Shown piece after piece: positions 22,781-34,844 of a DNA stretch of 64,000 nt; positions within the stretch are counted from its first letter, which is position 1, and every line of letters begins with the position of its first letter. A model generated the notes under the pieces. It was not told the DNA's origin and searched no databases. It saw only the letters and a list, made by a program, of their open reading frames with translations. Source of the stretch: Torreya grandis (taxonomy: Eukaryota; Streptophyta; Pinopsida; Cupressales; Taxaceae); assembly GCA_037957365.1 (NCBI GenBank), contig JARHVA010001472.1, forward strand, positions 1,974,001 through 2,038,000, written 5' to 3'. The translations under genes and the position numbers were made by a program.

Positions 22781-25700
22781 ACATCACTCATTTGAAATAT
22801 CGCATTCATTATTTACATCATATTTTATAGATATTTCCCTTGATGGGTTCTTTTAGCTGATCACATCCTTGATCACATTTTCCTTCTTATGCTTTTTGGC
22901 TTCTAGTTTATGAGTTGAATTTTCATACCTCAGATAGGACCACATTTTCCTCACAAACATCCCTTATACCATTTAATTTACACACCATATCATTATCATC
23001 CTAGTCATGTCATTAGGTGGTGTTTTCTTACATCACATTTTAGAACAAACACTAAGTTTGAGTTGTCATCTTTTAGAGATTTTGATTTTCATCTATCTAT
23101 CTATCATATTCTTGTTTGATTTTTATGTACTTTATTTATCTTACAAAGGACATTTTACATGCTTATTGTTTTTATTCATGATACATCTTGACCTACATCC
23201 CATTTTTAGTCATTTATGCTTTTTGCATGCTTTGTTTGACATGTTTATCTTATATTTTAATTTACATTCTTATTTTTAGTCATTTATGTTTTATTTGTGT
23301 CTTGATTTGACATGCTTATATTATAAGAATTTTAATTCATTTAATTACATATATTTATTCAATCACCTTGATATTTCACTTATTTACAATGTTTTACATA
23401 TTTCACAATATGAATTAATGTGTTCTACATTCCTTTTTGTGATTAATGTTATATATAATTACCAATGTGATTTAGGATGTTATACATCCCCTTTTAAGCA
23501 TTCATATTTTACATGCTTCCCAACATGATTTAGTATGTTCTACATTCATTTGTCATAATTTTGTCATTACATGCTTCATATTTTTGTTCTAACTTAGCCT
23601 TTACAATCCCATTTGCCAAATTTATAAGTAATTTAATCAGTTCAGAGAGTTATTCATTGTTACTTTGACCATCCTACATATGCACACATGCTTCTATTTT
23701 TAGCCTTATATACCTAGGATTTCTAAAATGTAGGTATTGCACCCTCCATGATAAAAAATATGATATTTACATGTAGTCATTTAGTAGAAAGGTAATTTAA
23801 GGTATGTATATGGTACTTTCAGTTGCTTTTATTTTATTTCAGCATTAATTTTAGTGTTTTATTTTCAATTAACTCAGTCTCATGTATTGTTATGTTATTA
23901 CTCAAAGCACCATCATGTTACACTTTTGTGAGATATGATGAGCTTTGAGTGGGGCATATGTATACATGAAATATTTTTAAACTTGATAATTTACTAACAC
24001 TTTCTCTCTTACAAGAATATGTTGAGTTTCACTATCTTTGAGTGCACACCTTAAAGCATGCATTGGAAAAGGGGTGGGGAGACCATGGTACTTGACAAGA
24101 TCGTTGTGTAACCATAACATTCCTAATATTTGTCCTTATTACATAGAGTGTCTATCCATTTACCTCCTATGATGTCTCCCTAAAACCCTAAAATATGGCT
24201 AAGTCTAAAATCCTAAAATATAGGTAAGTCTAAAATCTAGTGGGACCCTCCAAAACCTATTATTTACATTATAGCTCCTAGTGGTATGAAACCACTCTCA
24301 AACATCTTGAATATATATATATATATAAATTAAAGTATAAGAATCTATATGTCCATGTCTAAATGTCAACTTAAATTTTTATTTTATATATACACCACCT
24401 ATTTTAGCACCTCTCATGCCTTGATATCCTAAGCAATCCTCCTTTAAAATAGCCCCTAACTAAGTTAGCCACTTTTCCTACTAAGTCATCCATATCAATA
24501 TTGTTCACCCATTTTTCCTATTAAGTTAACCTGATACTATGTAGTCATCCACTTGACTTGACATAATTGGCCATATGGTATGGAGTCAGCTTGGCTAACC
24601 CTGTCATTATACTTGTCAGAGGTAAATTAAATCCCATGGAGTTAGCCTGGCTAATCTTGTTGGAAATTTATGGCATATTATGCAACTAGGTCAGCTGGGA
24701 TGACTTAGTTCAATACCAAAAAATAAATTTTAAAATGGGATCATGTTAGTCAATCTTGTTGATTAAAATTATAGAATTGTTTAAGGCTTATCCATTACTA
24801 GAAACACAATTCTCATTTCAATACAATAGAGATGAATGTTCATTTTCACATCATTACAATTTGTAATTTTTCTAAATCTACATTTTAAGGAGCCATTACT
24901 TAGGATTTGCCTTGGATATAAGATTACTTTTCTTGTGAGAAGTCTTAAATGCAAATTAGGAGTACTTTATCTTAGATATAATTTTTATAGTGTGATCCTT
25001 ATAAATATAAAACAATCTCTTGCAAAGCACAATTGGCCAAAGGGGAAATTGAGACTCAACAGGTTTGCCCAAGGTAAGTATTCATAACTCTTTCCATTTC
25101 ATTTGATAGATATATATTGTATAAGTGATTAGTGTTATGAATATATAAATCCTTTCTTATATTACCTCCATGCTTAGAATTAGTATAGATATATGGTTTT
25201 ATTTTCTTGCCATCTTTAATTTTAGGTGATCTAGACCCCTGTTTGCCTACCACAATCCATTGATTTTTTGTTTGTGTTTAATCACCCCGCTTTATGCCAC
25301 AAGCTTTAGTGAGCACTAAATTAGTTTTATTTTATATAAGCAGACCTAGCTAGGATTATTTCATAATGTCATTTTCATAGATGATTTAGAACCCTATATT
25401 TTGGTGTTGTGTGATAAGAGATCTCTTGGTTAGGTTTAGTAGATCCAATTCTATTATGTTCTTGATATAAACATATATTTCAATGGATGTTAGTTGATTA
25501 AGTTATCCAATATTGGATTTAGTAAGTCAGACAAGCTATAAATATATCTTAATTTTTTGTATACATATACCACTTAGTTTAAATTTCTTGACACCATTTG
25601 GTCCCAACTCTTCACCTTATGCTTACCTTTCCATATCCTTCTCTGTTGGTCTCTCTAACACTATTTTTTGCTATCACACAGATTAGATATGCACAAAATC

Positions 25701-26470
25701 CACCATCTTGGAATATTCAATGCCCCTTAGCCAAAATAACACTCAAAGCCTAACACCTAATTCATCATCCCTTTAAGGTATTCTCTCCCTAAAAATATTG
25801 GTGCATCATCTTCAACCTAGCCTCTCACATGTTTGGAACTTTTGTGGGTTCCTCTCCTCTGTGGGGTACTCCATTATTCTTCATGGGTTTCTTCATCCCA
25901 TATTTATTCTCTACCTACACTTTCCTCCTCTTCAAAACATGCAATCCCATGATTTGTGACTTCAAGTTAATTATTACCTTATATTTATGTTATGTCATCC
26001 TTTTCACTCCGTGTTCCCTACCCATTGCTCACAATGGAGAATAAATTTACACATCTTCTACCTAACGCATCTTATTGAAATATGTTTCACTTTTCACCTC
26101 TACATGATATATCTATGCACATATATTCACTCAATACTTTTTACTACTATTTTTATGTGTTCTCTATGCACACCATGCCTTTCTATCTAGGTATCACTCT
26201 CCTCTACTTGGACACAACAGTTGTATTTATTACACAAAAATTCCTTATGCTTCATGCTTGTTTCCTCATAATTTGCATTTAATAGTGATTCTCTCCACCA
26301 CTCTCTACTAGTTTCTTAAAAGTTTGGCATCTACTAGTATAAACTCTCAAACACTCTACTCCTTAAACACTTATCATTAGTTGCCTTATAGGTTGTTGAT
26401 ATACCATTATGCACCTTATACAAAACTCTACACTCTTTCACATCACTCACTCTATCTTATCACAATCTCT
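22781..26470 (+). mobile_element. T-rich remnant of an old LTR element, right part
   Basis: I recognise no protein. Around 22925-22970 the phrase CAGATAGGACCACATTTTCC followed by TCACAAAC resembles the reverse complement of the 110-113 bp tandem repeat at 43260-43580. Around 25040-25085 the run ACTCAACAGGTTTGCCCAAG followed by GTAAGTAT resembles the reverse complement of the LTR at 40.2-41.4 kb. Local decayed repeats lie at 23204-23345 and 24179-24240, and related GTTAGCCTGGCTAA phrases recur at 24450-24710. The ORFs here are Phe/Leu/Tyr-rich chance frames. I infer it is the continuation of the element interrupted at 7643. Confidence 0.4.
23204..23345. repeat. Diverged tandem duplication, about 70 bp unit
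   Basis: Two consecutive copies start TTTTTAGTCATTTATG (near 23204 and 23274) and continue with a TTTGACATG core and TTTTAATT. Similar ACATGCTT phrases recur to about 23575, so the array may once have been longer. Confidence 0.6.
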
Positions 26471-27581
26471 TCTCCTTGTTGACCATTTTTTGCCCAACAG
26501 ACCAAAAATCGGTCCCCTTCTATCCCTGCTATTCTAGGCCATTTCATTTTTCAATTTTGCATAAGTCTGTTCATATCTACGGACTCTATAGGTCTAAATC
26601 TATGGACTCTATAGGTTTTGGATTTCTACAGACTTTGCAGGTTAGTCCTTTGGTGCATGAAGGATTAGTTCAGAGAGTTTTAGGTTTTACAAGGCTTCTT
26701 CAGGCTCTGGTCTGAAGAAAATAACAAGAAGGTTGGCATCGTTAAACTATTGAACTCAATTCAATGCCTTGGTTTAATGCCTTGTTCAATCGCAGTTCAA
26801 CCGCTCCATTTCAAAGCCTGGTTCATCGCTTCAAGTCTATCGCTTCATTTTCCAGGCTTGGTTCAACACCTTTGGTTCAGTGGCTTTGGTTCAATGCGAG
26901 TTCAACATTTAAAGTTCATCAGCAAAGTTCAAGGCCTTGGCTCAACAGTTAAAGTTTAACACATTTTGGTTCATTGGCACGAAGCTTTAAACCATTAAAC
27001 TGGTTCAACCAATTGGTTCAATCGCTTGGTTCAACAGATGGATCAACGCTTAAGTTCAAGCGGCTTGGCACGCAGTCTTGAACCATTGAACTGTTGAACC
27101 AACTGTTGGTTCAATAGCTTGGTTCAAGGGTGTACCCTATAGCCAGAGGGCAGCCAAGGTCCAAAAGCCCTTGTGAAGGGTAGAGAATGTTTTTAAGAGC
27201 CCAAAATACAAAGACAAAGACCAAGATAATTCTTGTGGACTTTTTGTCTGCAGGAAAAGGCCCAAAATAGAAAACTCATGAGGAAAAGATGCGAAACAAA
27301 AGACCGATGAATTTTGTCAAGGACAGTGATGTCCCAAAAGCTATCAAATTTAAGCAAGCGAACTAGCCATTGGGTGATAGCTACGTGAATGCCAAATTTA
27401 ACACAATGAAGTAGCCATTGTTTTTGAACTACCTAAGCACCAAATCATGGAAGGAGCCCAAGGAATGTAGCGACCCACTAGAAGATCACTACCGAGGGCT
27501 GAAAGAGCAAGAAGAAGACAAAGAGTAGAAATGACAAAGCATTCAAGTGGTGAAGGGTAGGTGAGTTATTGCAGATGAGTG
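26471..27581. other. GC-richer flank of the 27.6-38.4 kb element, no recognised gene
   Basis: The base composition changes here to a more balanced one that lasts to about 39.5 kb. The stretch holds a short repeat with CTATGGACTCTATAGGT-like blocks (26577-26620), the GGTTCAA repeat at 26750-27130, then about 450 bp of ordinary-looking sequence up to the insertion point. No ORF resembles a known protein. With 38432 onward it forms the original, uninterrupted target of the inserted element. Confidence 0.5.
26750..27130. repeat. Degenerate GGTTCAA minisatellite, about 13-16 bp spacing
   Basis: The heptamer GGTTCAA or a one-base variant recurs more than twenty times in about 380 bases, spaced mostly 13-16 bases apart, with variable bases between. 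In the last third the reverse complement TTGAACC also appears and creates local inverted repeats, including TTGAACCAAC-T-GTTGGTTCAA near 27092-27115. No coding frame is continuous through it. Confidence 0.8.
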
Positions 27582-28955
27582 TGTAGACACCAATATCGTG
27601 TCAACCCCCCTTGGTCCCTTTCTAAATGTTAACACTCCTAACCCACACTTGAACCCCTTTCACCTTGGACACCTCACCTAGACACCTTACCCTAAGACCA
27701 TTTCTTACCCTATGAGTCACCCTGAGACTAGGTCATCTAAATCCTAACTACCCATGACCTATTCTCACTCCATATTAACCTCCTAACCAACTCTTGTGCC
27801 TCATAAGCCCGTGTTTTGACCATTTTCTAATAACAAAGGCACTTGGCAGGTGGAGAAATGGGCAAAGGGCTAAAAATAGCCCTTTTACCTCTTCTCACTC
27901 TACTGACGTTGGTCAACCCATGGCCGACACCAACAGGATTGCCGATGTCAGTTACATAAGCCAAGCTCTAAACATTGAGCTACCCCCCCTCACCTCTTGG
28001 CAGATTGATGCACACACTTTGATTTCAAGCATCAGAACTCAACTATCATTATTCTGGCTATTGAAGCTCTGCATAAGTCATTCCAGAGATTGGATTGAAA
28101 CACTGTACGAGGACTTCAACATCAACCACAATGGGAACAAGCATCCTGACACCTCTGGTTCTTCATCTAATAGAGCTAAGTATTCTGCTTCTCATTTTAG
28201 TATTTTAGAACACATTGGTAATTAGTTTCCATTTGATATTTCTAAACACTGTTAAGAGACCTGACTTCTTCTGTGGAGAGGTTGAAAGGCCTTCCTCTTA
28301 TTCTCACCCTCTTTACACATCAACCCTCTACCTTAACCCTTCTTCATACCTTATTCACGTTCCCTCAACCCTGCACAAACCTCCTAATTCATGGAAACCC
28401 CTCTGACTATTTTGGAAATACTCTAAAACCCATCCAAGGCCCACTACCCCTTTCGACATCGGCAACCAAACTGACATTGGTACTTTTAACCTACTGACCT
28501 CGGTAGACTAACCAACATTGATGATTGTATTCTGGACCAGCAAACTAGAAAACCTACCCAAACAGCCCATAGACTAGACAAAACCTTCATCCAGCATTCT
28601 GTAACATTCTGAGACTGCAGAGAATAGGTACGCGCTATCTATTTTTCTCTTTCTTATTCTTTTATCATTTCTTTTTATACAACACTCTTTTCTTTAAATA
28701 GTGGACTGTTATCCCTCAAGGAGCTTTACGCTTTTGAGACCGAGCGCGTAGCTTGGCAATCTACCATATCCTATTCTAACATCTTCTTTGTTTAAAGTTT
28801 CTTTCTTATTGCAGGTGTTTCCTCCACAACCAAAGAGGAGCTCCCACAATGCTTGGATACGGTGCACACTTAATCTGGGTAACGTCAAACCCAAGACCTT
28901 TAACCTCAGTTTCTTCTTTCTTTTGAATGTAATTAGCAAAAAACATAGAGAAACA
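27582..28955 (+). repeat. 5' LTR of the large Tat-like element
   Basis: 1374 bp and closely alignable with 37049-38431. It holds a TTTTTATACAACACTC stretch near 28671 that could serve as a weak TATA region, and clusters of a palindromic motif close to ACYGAYRTCRGT (27903-27955 and 28453-28518). ORFs within it on both strands recur in the other LTR and have no recognisable product. Confidence 0.93.
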
Positions 28956-28982
28956 TTCTGCCACGCCCGGTGGGACCCTTGG
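28956..28982 (+). other. Putative primer binding site region
   Basis: Directly after the 5' LTR the sequence reads TTCTGCCACGCCCGGTGGGA. A GC-rich block here is where the tRNA primer should pair. I cannot assign the tRNA; it is not the initiator-Met type used by the other elements in the window. Confidence 0.4.
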
Positions 28983-30073
28983 AGTTTTCCTTGGGTTCAT
29001 TCTTCTTCTAAAAATCAAACTTTCATATAGATGCATTAGAAAAATATTCTTTTCTTACATCCCTTCTTCTATCTTTTTGTTTAAAAAAGAAACCATTAGC
29101 AGAAGTTAAAAAGAACATCTCTTTTTCTTCTTGTTACTTCTTGCATGCACCATAGAGTAGTGAAAAACTCATACTCTTTACCTCTTCTCCAATTGTTTGC
29201 ATTTGAATAATATATTTCAATTTGTGTTAAAAACTACTGCATTTCATTCTTGCTTGAAATGCATACTTAGCCCAATTAGTAATTAAAAGCATTATGAATA
29301 AATCATAGTGCACAAATGTTACACAGCCAAACCACAATCACATCAAATCAAAGACATAAACTTACTTGAGACAAGGCCTGTCTAGGATTTCATCACCTAG
29401 CAGATACCTTACCCTACTCGATGATCCTACTTGGATTTCACCACCAAGAGGAGGACCCACTCTGTTCTCTAGCAGAGTATAAACTATAGGCAAAGTATAT
29501 TTTGGCTAAGCGGCCCAGCTTGGCTTTGGGTTCGTGAAGTGAAGGGAGAAAGCCCCAACACCAGGCCACGTACTGAACCTAATACAGATATTTTGAGCAC
29601 CATAACACAACCTGAAACCAACCATAGACTTCTTCTCTAGGACCTGTTCTCTAAGCCCAACTCCCAACACATTCTCTTAAGGCATAAGCCACCATGACTC
29701 TAAAATTTATTCCTAGGAATCTAACATTTTAGAGATTGCTTACCTAATAATCTATTTTGCTATTTTTATTTGAGTGTTTGAGCTGGTAAGGTCGTACCAT
29801 TCTAAAGTTTAAAATAACTCAGAATATTTTCTTCTTCCAAAAACTATCAATTTTTTGTGTTTCTGGAAGTACACAAAAACTAACATCAGTTTCTCCACTG
29901 ACGTCGGCAACATTTCCTAACCGATATCGGTTAAACAACTGACATCAGTCACTATCAATAAATTTTATTTCCAAACAACAAGCTTAAAAACTGACTTTCT
30001 TGCTGTTAAACACAAATTCTAGTTTTTTGAAACTAAAACACAATTTTTGGAACCTGAACCCATTTTGCCTTGG
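28983..30073 (+). other. Untranslated leader of the large Tat-like element
   Basis: About 1.1 kb without a recognisable protein. Near 29360-29480 the phrase TTTCA(T)CACC with flanking TAGCAGA recurs. At 29882-29955 four copies of the palindromic motif seen in the LTR stand together, including ACTGACGTCGGC and ACCGATATCGGT. A stop at 30020 closes the gag frame upstream. Confidence 0.55.
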
Positions 30074-33000
30074 ATGGTTTTGACATGCAGTCAAGCCAAA
30101 TTCCTTGTAGATCACGCGAGTCAACAGCCACTCCCACCTTCACCCTTCGTGCCAAGTCATCTAATGGAGTATACTTCAGACACTGAGCATACTCCTATCC
30201 AACTTACCCCCAATCAACCTCCTATTGTTCCCAGAGGGGATCAAGCTTTTGAGAGATTCCTTGACCACAACGTCAAGGCTCTCCAACATTATCTCACTAG
30301 AAGCCAAACACGAGATCCTTCGGGTAACCCTGTTTATGGGATGCCAACTTCTTTAGTTGAAGTGGCAATGATATCAATAACATCCGCTACCCAACCTATG
30401 GTCACTCAGGCCATTGCCTTGACCAGTAATCGAACCACGACCAATGTTCAAGATTTGGCCTCCCCTTCTATCCTTTCTTGCCCTACTTCCATTGGGGTTT
30501 TCATACCCCCTCAACCATAAACAATTCAACCAAGTTCGACACCTTTCCAGAACTTGATTGTTTCTATCCCATCCACTCTTGCACCTATAAACATGAGAGT
30601 GACCACCTATCCTTTAACTAGTGTCACCACCATTCAACCACCCTTGGTGGCATCTAGTCAAGTTGTGCCCTCCAACTTCGTGGCACATGCCCCCTTGGCC
30701 TCAACATTAGCCCCTATGACAAACTATTAGTATGTTGCACCTACACAAATGTAACCAAGTATGTCATATGCCCCTCCCAATGCCTTCCAGGTACCCTATA
30801 ACTTAGGGGGTGCCCCTCATGCCAATCCATCTACTAATCTAATTAAGATGCTGATGGATAAGATGTCCAACCTTGAGACATCTATTTCAGGTTCGAGGAG
30901 TGTTCTTTTGTATGAACAGATCTATAATGAACCTATCCACCCTTCAGTGCCTATTCGACCATACCCGAGCCAGTGGGAACTCCCAAAATTTACTCACTTT
31001 CAGAGTAAAGAAGACCCATAACAACATCTTCGGGCGTTTAGACACGCTTGCTACCTCATAGGACACGATGATGCATTATTACTTCGCACATTCCCTATGT
31101 CACTTTTTGGCGCCACCCTTGATTGGTATAGCTCCATTACCAGTCATTCTCTCTTCACCTTCACTCAACTCGCTTAGCTATTCCTCGATCATTTCTCAAT
31201 CAACATCACCAAGAAGGTCTCCATCACAGACCTTTATTCCATTAGACAATTTGAGGATGAGTCAATAGCTGACTTCGTCGCCCGTTGGAGAGGTTTGATT
31301 AACCAACTCTCCTTCTCACTACCTCAACCTGAGCTCATTGAGCTCTTTTCAAGAGCATGTGCTAAGCACATCTCATCCACTTTGTGGGTTCAAAATTTTT
31401 GCACATTCGATGAAGCTTTCACTATGGCCTAAAAGCTTGAACTCTGCATAGTCGAAGAAGATAAGGTCAAATTGTGTAGCAAAAATACCAACACAAAAGC
31501 CAATGACCCTTCTTTTTCCAAACCTTCTTCTTCCCACTCCAAGACTAAGGGATCAATGAACACTGTGGTCCTTAGGTCATCACCTTCTACCACAACCAAC
31601 CAATCTGAACCTTCCACATCATAAAACATCACTAGACAATTCCAACAACGGTATGAACAGTGACGATACACTCCAATAGGAGAATCATATGCTTTTGTAT
31701 TGGATAAACTAGTGAAGTAGGGAGTCCTCAACCTCCCTCAAATTTGACCTATCCAATTTGACCCCTCATGAGCCATCCCTACATGGTATAGGGAAAATGA
31801 CTTTTGTAACTATCATCGTGTCAAGGGTCATGACACAGATAATTGCAAAACCCTAAAAAACATTGTTCAAGACATGTTAGACAAAGGGGACCTTGTTTTG
31901 GATAACCCTAATGCACCAGCCAACCAAAACATGGATGTCTTTAGGCAACCATTTCCTAACCAACCCCCAAGTCAAAACAATGTTCAGACCATGGCTGATG
32001 ACTCTCAAGAACACAACATACGCACGGTCAACACGGTCTTTCCTTTCATTCCTATCTAACCTCTCCCACAATCTGAAGAGGTTAGTCAACCCATTTCTCC
32101 ACCATGGGTAGAAGAGCCTATTTTACCCATACCACCCCCACACAACAAAGAGCTCTCTTTGCCTCGCTCTTTTCCTCGTGTGGATGAACCTGTTTCACCT
32201 GTATCACCCCCACGACATCAAACACCTCCTCTACCCATTCTTTTACCATGTGAGGATCCTGTATTACCTATTCCTCTTGCCCCTACCTTCCTTCCTCTTC
32301 TACCATTGGAAGAAGTTACTATTCATACCCCACACCCTCATGTAGAAGGGGCCATAATCCCTCTACTTTACCCTTTAGAGGAGCCTTCCTCTCCTATTTT
32401 GCCTCCACCGATAGAGGATAGTCCTCTATCCACCCCCCTTTTACATGTAGGAGAGTCTACTTTGACCTCTCCCATATTAGAGGATGCTTTGATGGTACCA
32501 ATGCCGGTGGCCTAGCCCTTATCCTTGTTATTACCAATGGGGGATCATACTTTCCATGCTCCTAGACCACACGTGGAAGGCATGATCATCCCTATGCTCT
32601 ATCCGCTTGAAGAGCCAAAATCTCCAATCCCTTCTTTGTCGAGAGAAGAACTCACCACCTCACCCACTTTGGCTGAGGAAGATCTGGTGATGGTTTTCTC
32701 TCACCTTCGGCCCAAGATCATTGCATCCAACACGTTTTTGCTCTTGCAACCACCCAAATCCTCCAAAAGATCGACTGTAAAGCCTTGCATGATGTTATCT
32801 AAACCCTTCTCTCGATTGGTAGAAAACTAAGGATTTCTCCATTCTAGGAACCTAAAACATGAGGCATTATGGGAGTGACTTAAGGCTCCTTTTTTTACAC
32901 ATTCTGCTTTGCCTTATACTACCAATCCTTTTACAACAATTTACTCCAAAGAATCTGACAAGAATCGAGCTTCTACCTCTAAATCTTCAAAAGCTCAACC

Positions 33001-34573
33001 TTCCACGTCTAAATCTAAACCTTTGCAAGTGTCCACCATGCCAAAAAAGATTAAATCTCTCGATGTTCACCCTGTATCAAACCTCACTCACCCACAAGTG
33101 AAGGTAGATTTGAACCTCACCCCGCACAATAGTGGTCCTTGGACCAAACAAAAGAAGGATGCTAAACCACGTTGGTCTACTCCTCCCTTACCTTCACCAT
33201 TGCCCTCTATCTTTGGTCCACATCCTTCTACTTTAATAGGAGTGATTCCTATTCCAACACCTCACAAAAACAAAATGCCTCCATTACTCCCTCTACCCAT
33301 CAAACACATACTTCCTCCAAAAAATTTTGCACCTCTCACCGAGAAAGTGCCATCTACACATTTGGCCACACCACCAACTAAAAAGGTAGTATGAAAAACT
33401 CCCCCTATAATTCCTAAATAGAAGTTATCCACCCCTACTACAATGATGAGCGCAAACCCATTAATGGGTTCATATGCTTCATTGTTATGCTGATTGTTAC
33501 AGTCTTATAGCATCATTCTCCCACCCATTAAGCCATACCAACCTCTCAAATCAAAACCTTCTTAATTCGATGACACTCAAATCTACTGGTATCATCGCAC
33601 ACCTGGGCATGATACTAAGAATTGCTACGCCCTTAAGGTTGTCATTCACCAACAGTTGGAAAAGGATACCCTTCTTGTTGAGGATTCTTTTGACAAACTA
33701 TCGACACCATCCCATGCCTCCCAAACCTCCTCACTTGAATCAGGATCCCAACACGAGACTATGGTCCCTCTACCACCTTCTCCCCCTTTATTTAAAATCA
33801 ACACTATTAATGTGGCCACCAGGTCCCAAACCTTAAAGGATAAAGGAAAAGCATAGGTTTCTACCCAGACATATCCATTCGCCAAGCCCTCTCCACCACC
33901 AACACCCAAGATTTATATCTTGGGCACATCTCAACCAACATCTTTGGGGGAAATTCCTCCTAACCTCTCTAGTCCACATGATGTTTGGTATAAACAACTT
34001 GTTGACTACTTGACCTATTCTATCATTCCTCCTGACCTCTTTGGCAATAGACGGCAGGCTTTTATCAAGAGTACTGCTTGATACACCATGTTATGGGGTC
34101 TTCTCTACAAATGAGGTCTCAACAGCCTCCTTCTTCGATGCCTAACCACCACTGAGACATCTCATGCCATCAAACAAGTCCATGATGGGATTTGTGGGGG
34201 ACATTTTAGTGGTAACTCAGTTGCAAAGCACATTCTCCACTTGGGCTATTATTGGCCCACTCTTATCTAAGACTGCAGTGACTATGTTTGGTGTTGTATC
34301 AAATGCCAACAACATGCTAGCCTAATTCACGTCCAACATCGCATCAAGCGTGCCTACAACAAAAATTTGAAAGAGCGAGATTTCAGAATTGGAGATCTCA
34401 TCTTTAAGGAAAACCAACACGTGACCAATATGGAAAGAAGCAAACGGGGCAAGTTTACTCCTAATTGGCTTAGACCTTATATAATAACACACAAGTATGG
34501 ATCAGGCACTTATCGTTTGTCTTCTCTCGAAGGCCGGCTAGAACTTGAGCCCCTTAATGTCTTGCATCTGTGA
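30074..34573 (+). pseudogene. Single gag / proline-rich / integrase-ends reading frame, many stops
   Basis: One frame runs about 1,500 codons from the first ATG (30074) to the stop after NVLHL (34573), with about 23 in-frame stops and no net frameshift. Order: gag core with ELPKFTHFQSKEDP near 30978 and SLFGATLDWYSSI near 31099, then FEDESIADFVARWRGL; a zinc knuckle C-x2-H-x4-H-x4-C near 31808 (CNYHRVKGHDTDNC); a Pro-rich region of repeated P-L-E-E-P and P-H-V-E-G phrases to about 32830; a Ser/Lys/Pro-rich stretch; a second knuckle near 33585 (first Cys now Tyr); an integrase zinc domain near 34150-34315 (H-x3...H...C-x2-C); then the integrase C-terminal region (NLKERDFRIGDLIF, FTPNWLRPYIITHKYGSGTY). 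Reverse transcriptase, RNase H and the DDE core are missing without loss of frame. No retropepsin motif was seen. Confidence 0.85.
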
Positions 34574-34844
34574 CCATTTTATTATTAACCAAGTAATCAT
34601 TCACTTGATGTTTAACTTGAGCTCGTCCCTTGAGCAACCCCCGCCATCCTCATTCCTATTCCTTTCAACCCTTTTTCCCTACAAAATTAGTTAACCCTTT
34701 TTGCATTAATGCTTTGTCCTAATAAAAAGGGAAACCCCTAAACCTCTATAGTCTAGTCCATGACTAAAAGTTTAGTCAAAAAGAAAAAAACATCAAACTG
34801 GGATGCCTAAAAAAATATCAAAAGGTCATAAATTATAAATGTAG

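Noticed and set aside
24179..24240. Telomere-like repeat (CCCTAAAACCCTAAAA)
   Set aside because: Only two imperfect units, embedded in a 31 bp duplication of a different sequence; not a telomeric array.
23007..26282. Several Phe/Leu/Tyr-rich ORFs that look like membrane proteins
   Set aside because: Their composition is what T-rich DNA gives by chance; the frames overlap one another and show no conserved motif.
28709..29036. Overlapping ORFs on both strands near 28.7-29.0 kb and 38.2-38.5 kb
   Set aside because: They lie in the two LTRs and repeat because the LTRs repeat; no recognisable domain.
30074..34573. Reassigned stop codons (stops read as Gln or Arg)
   Set aside because: All three stops occur, and in the gag-pol at 17.1-21.4 kb some replace Trp (TGG-to-TGA or TAG) while lost Cys residues also reflect G-to-A. 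That fits transition decay on both strands, not a genetic code change.
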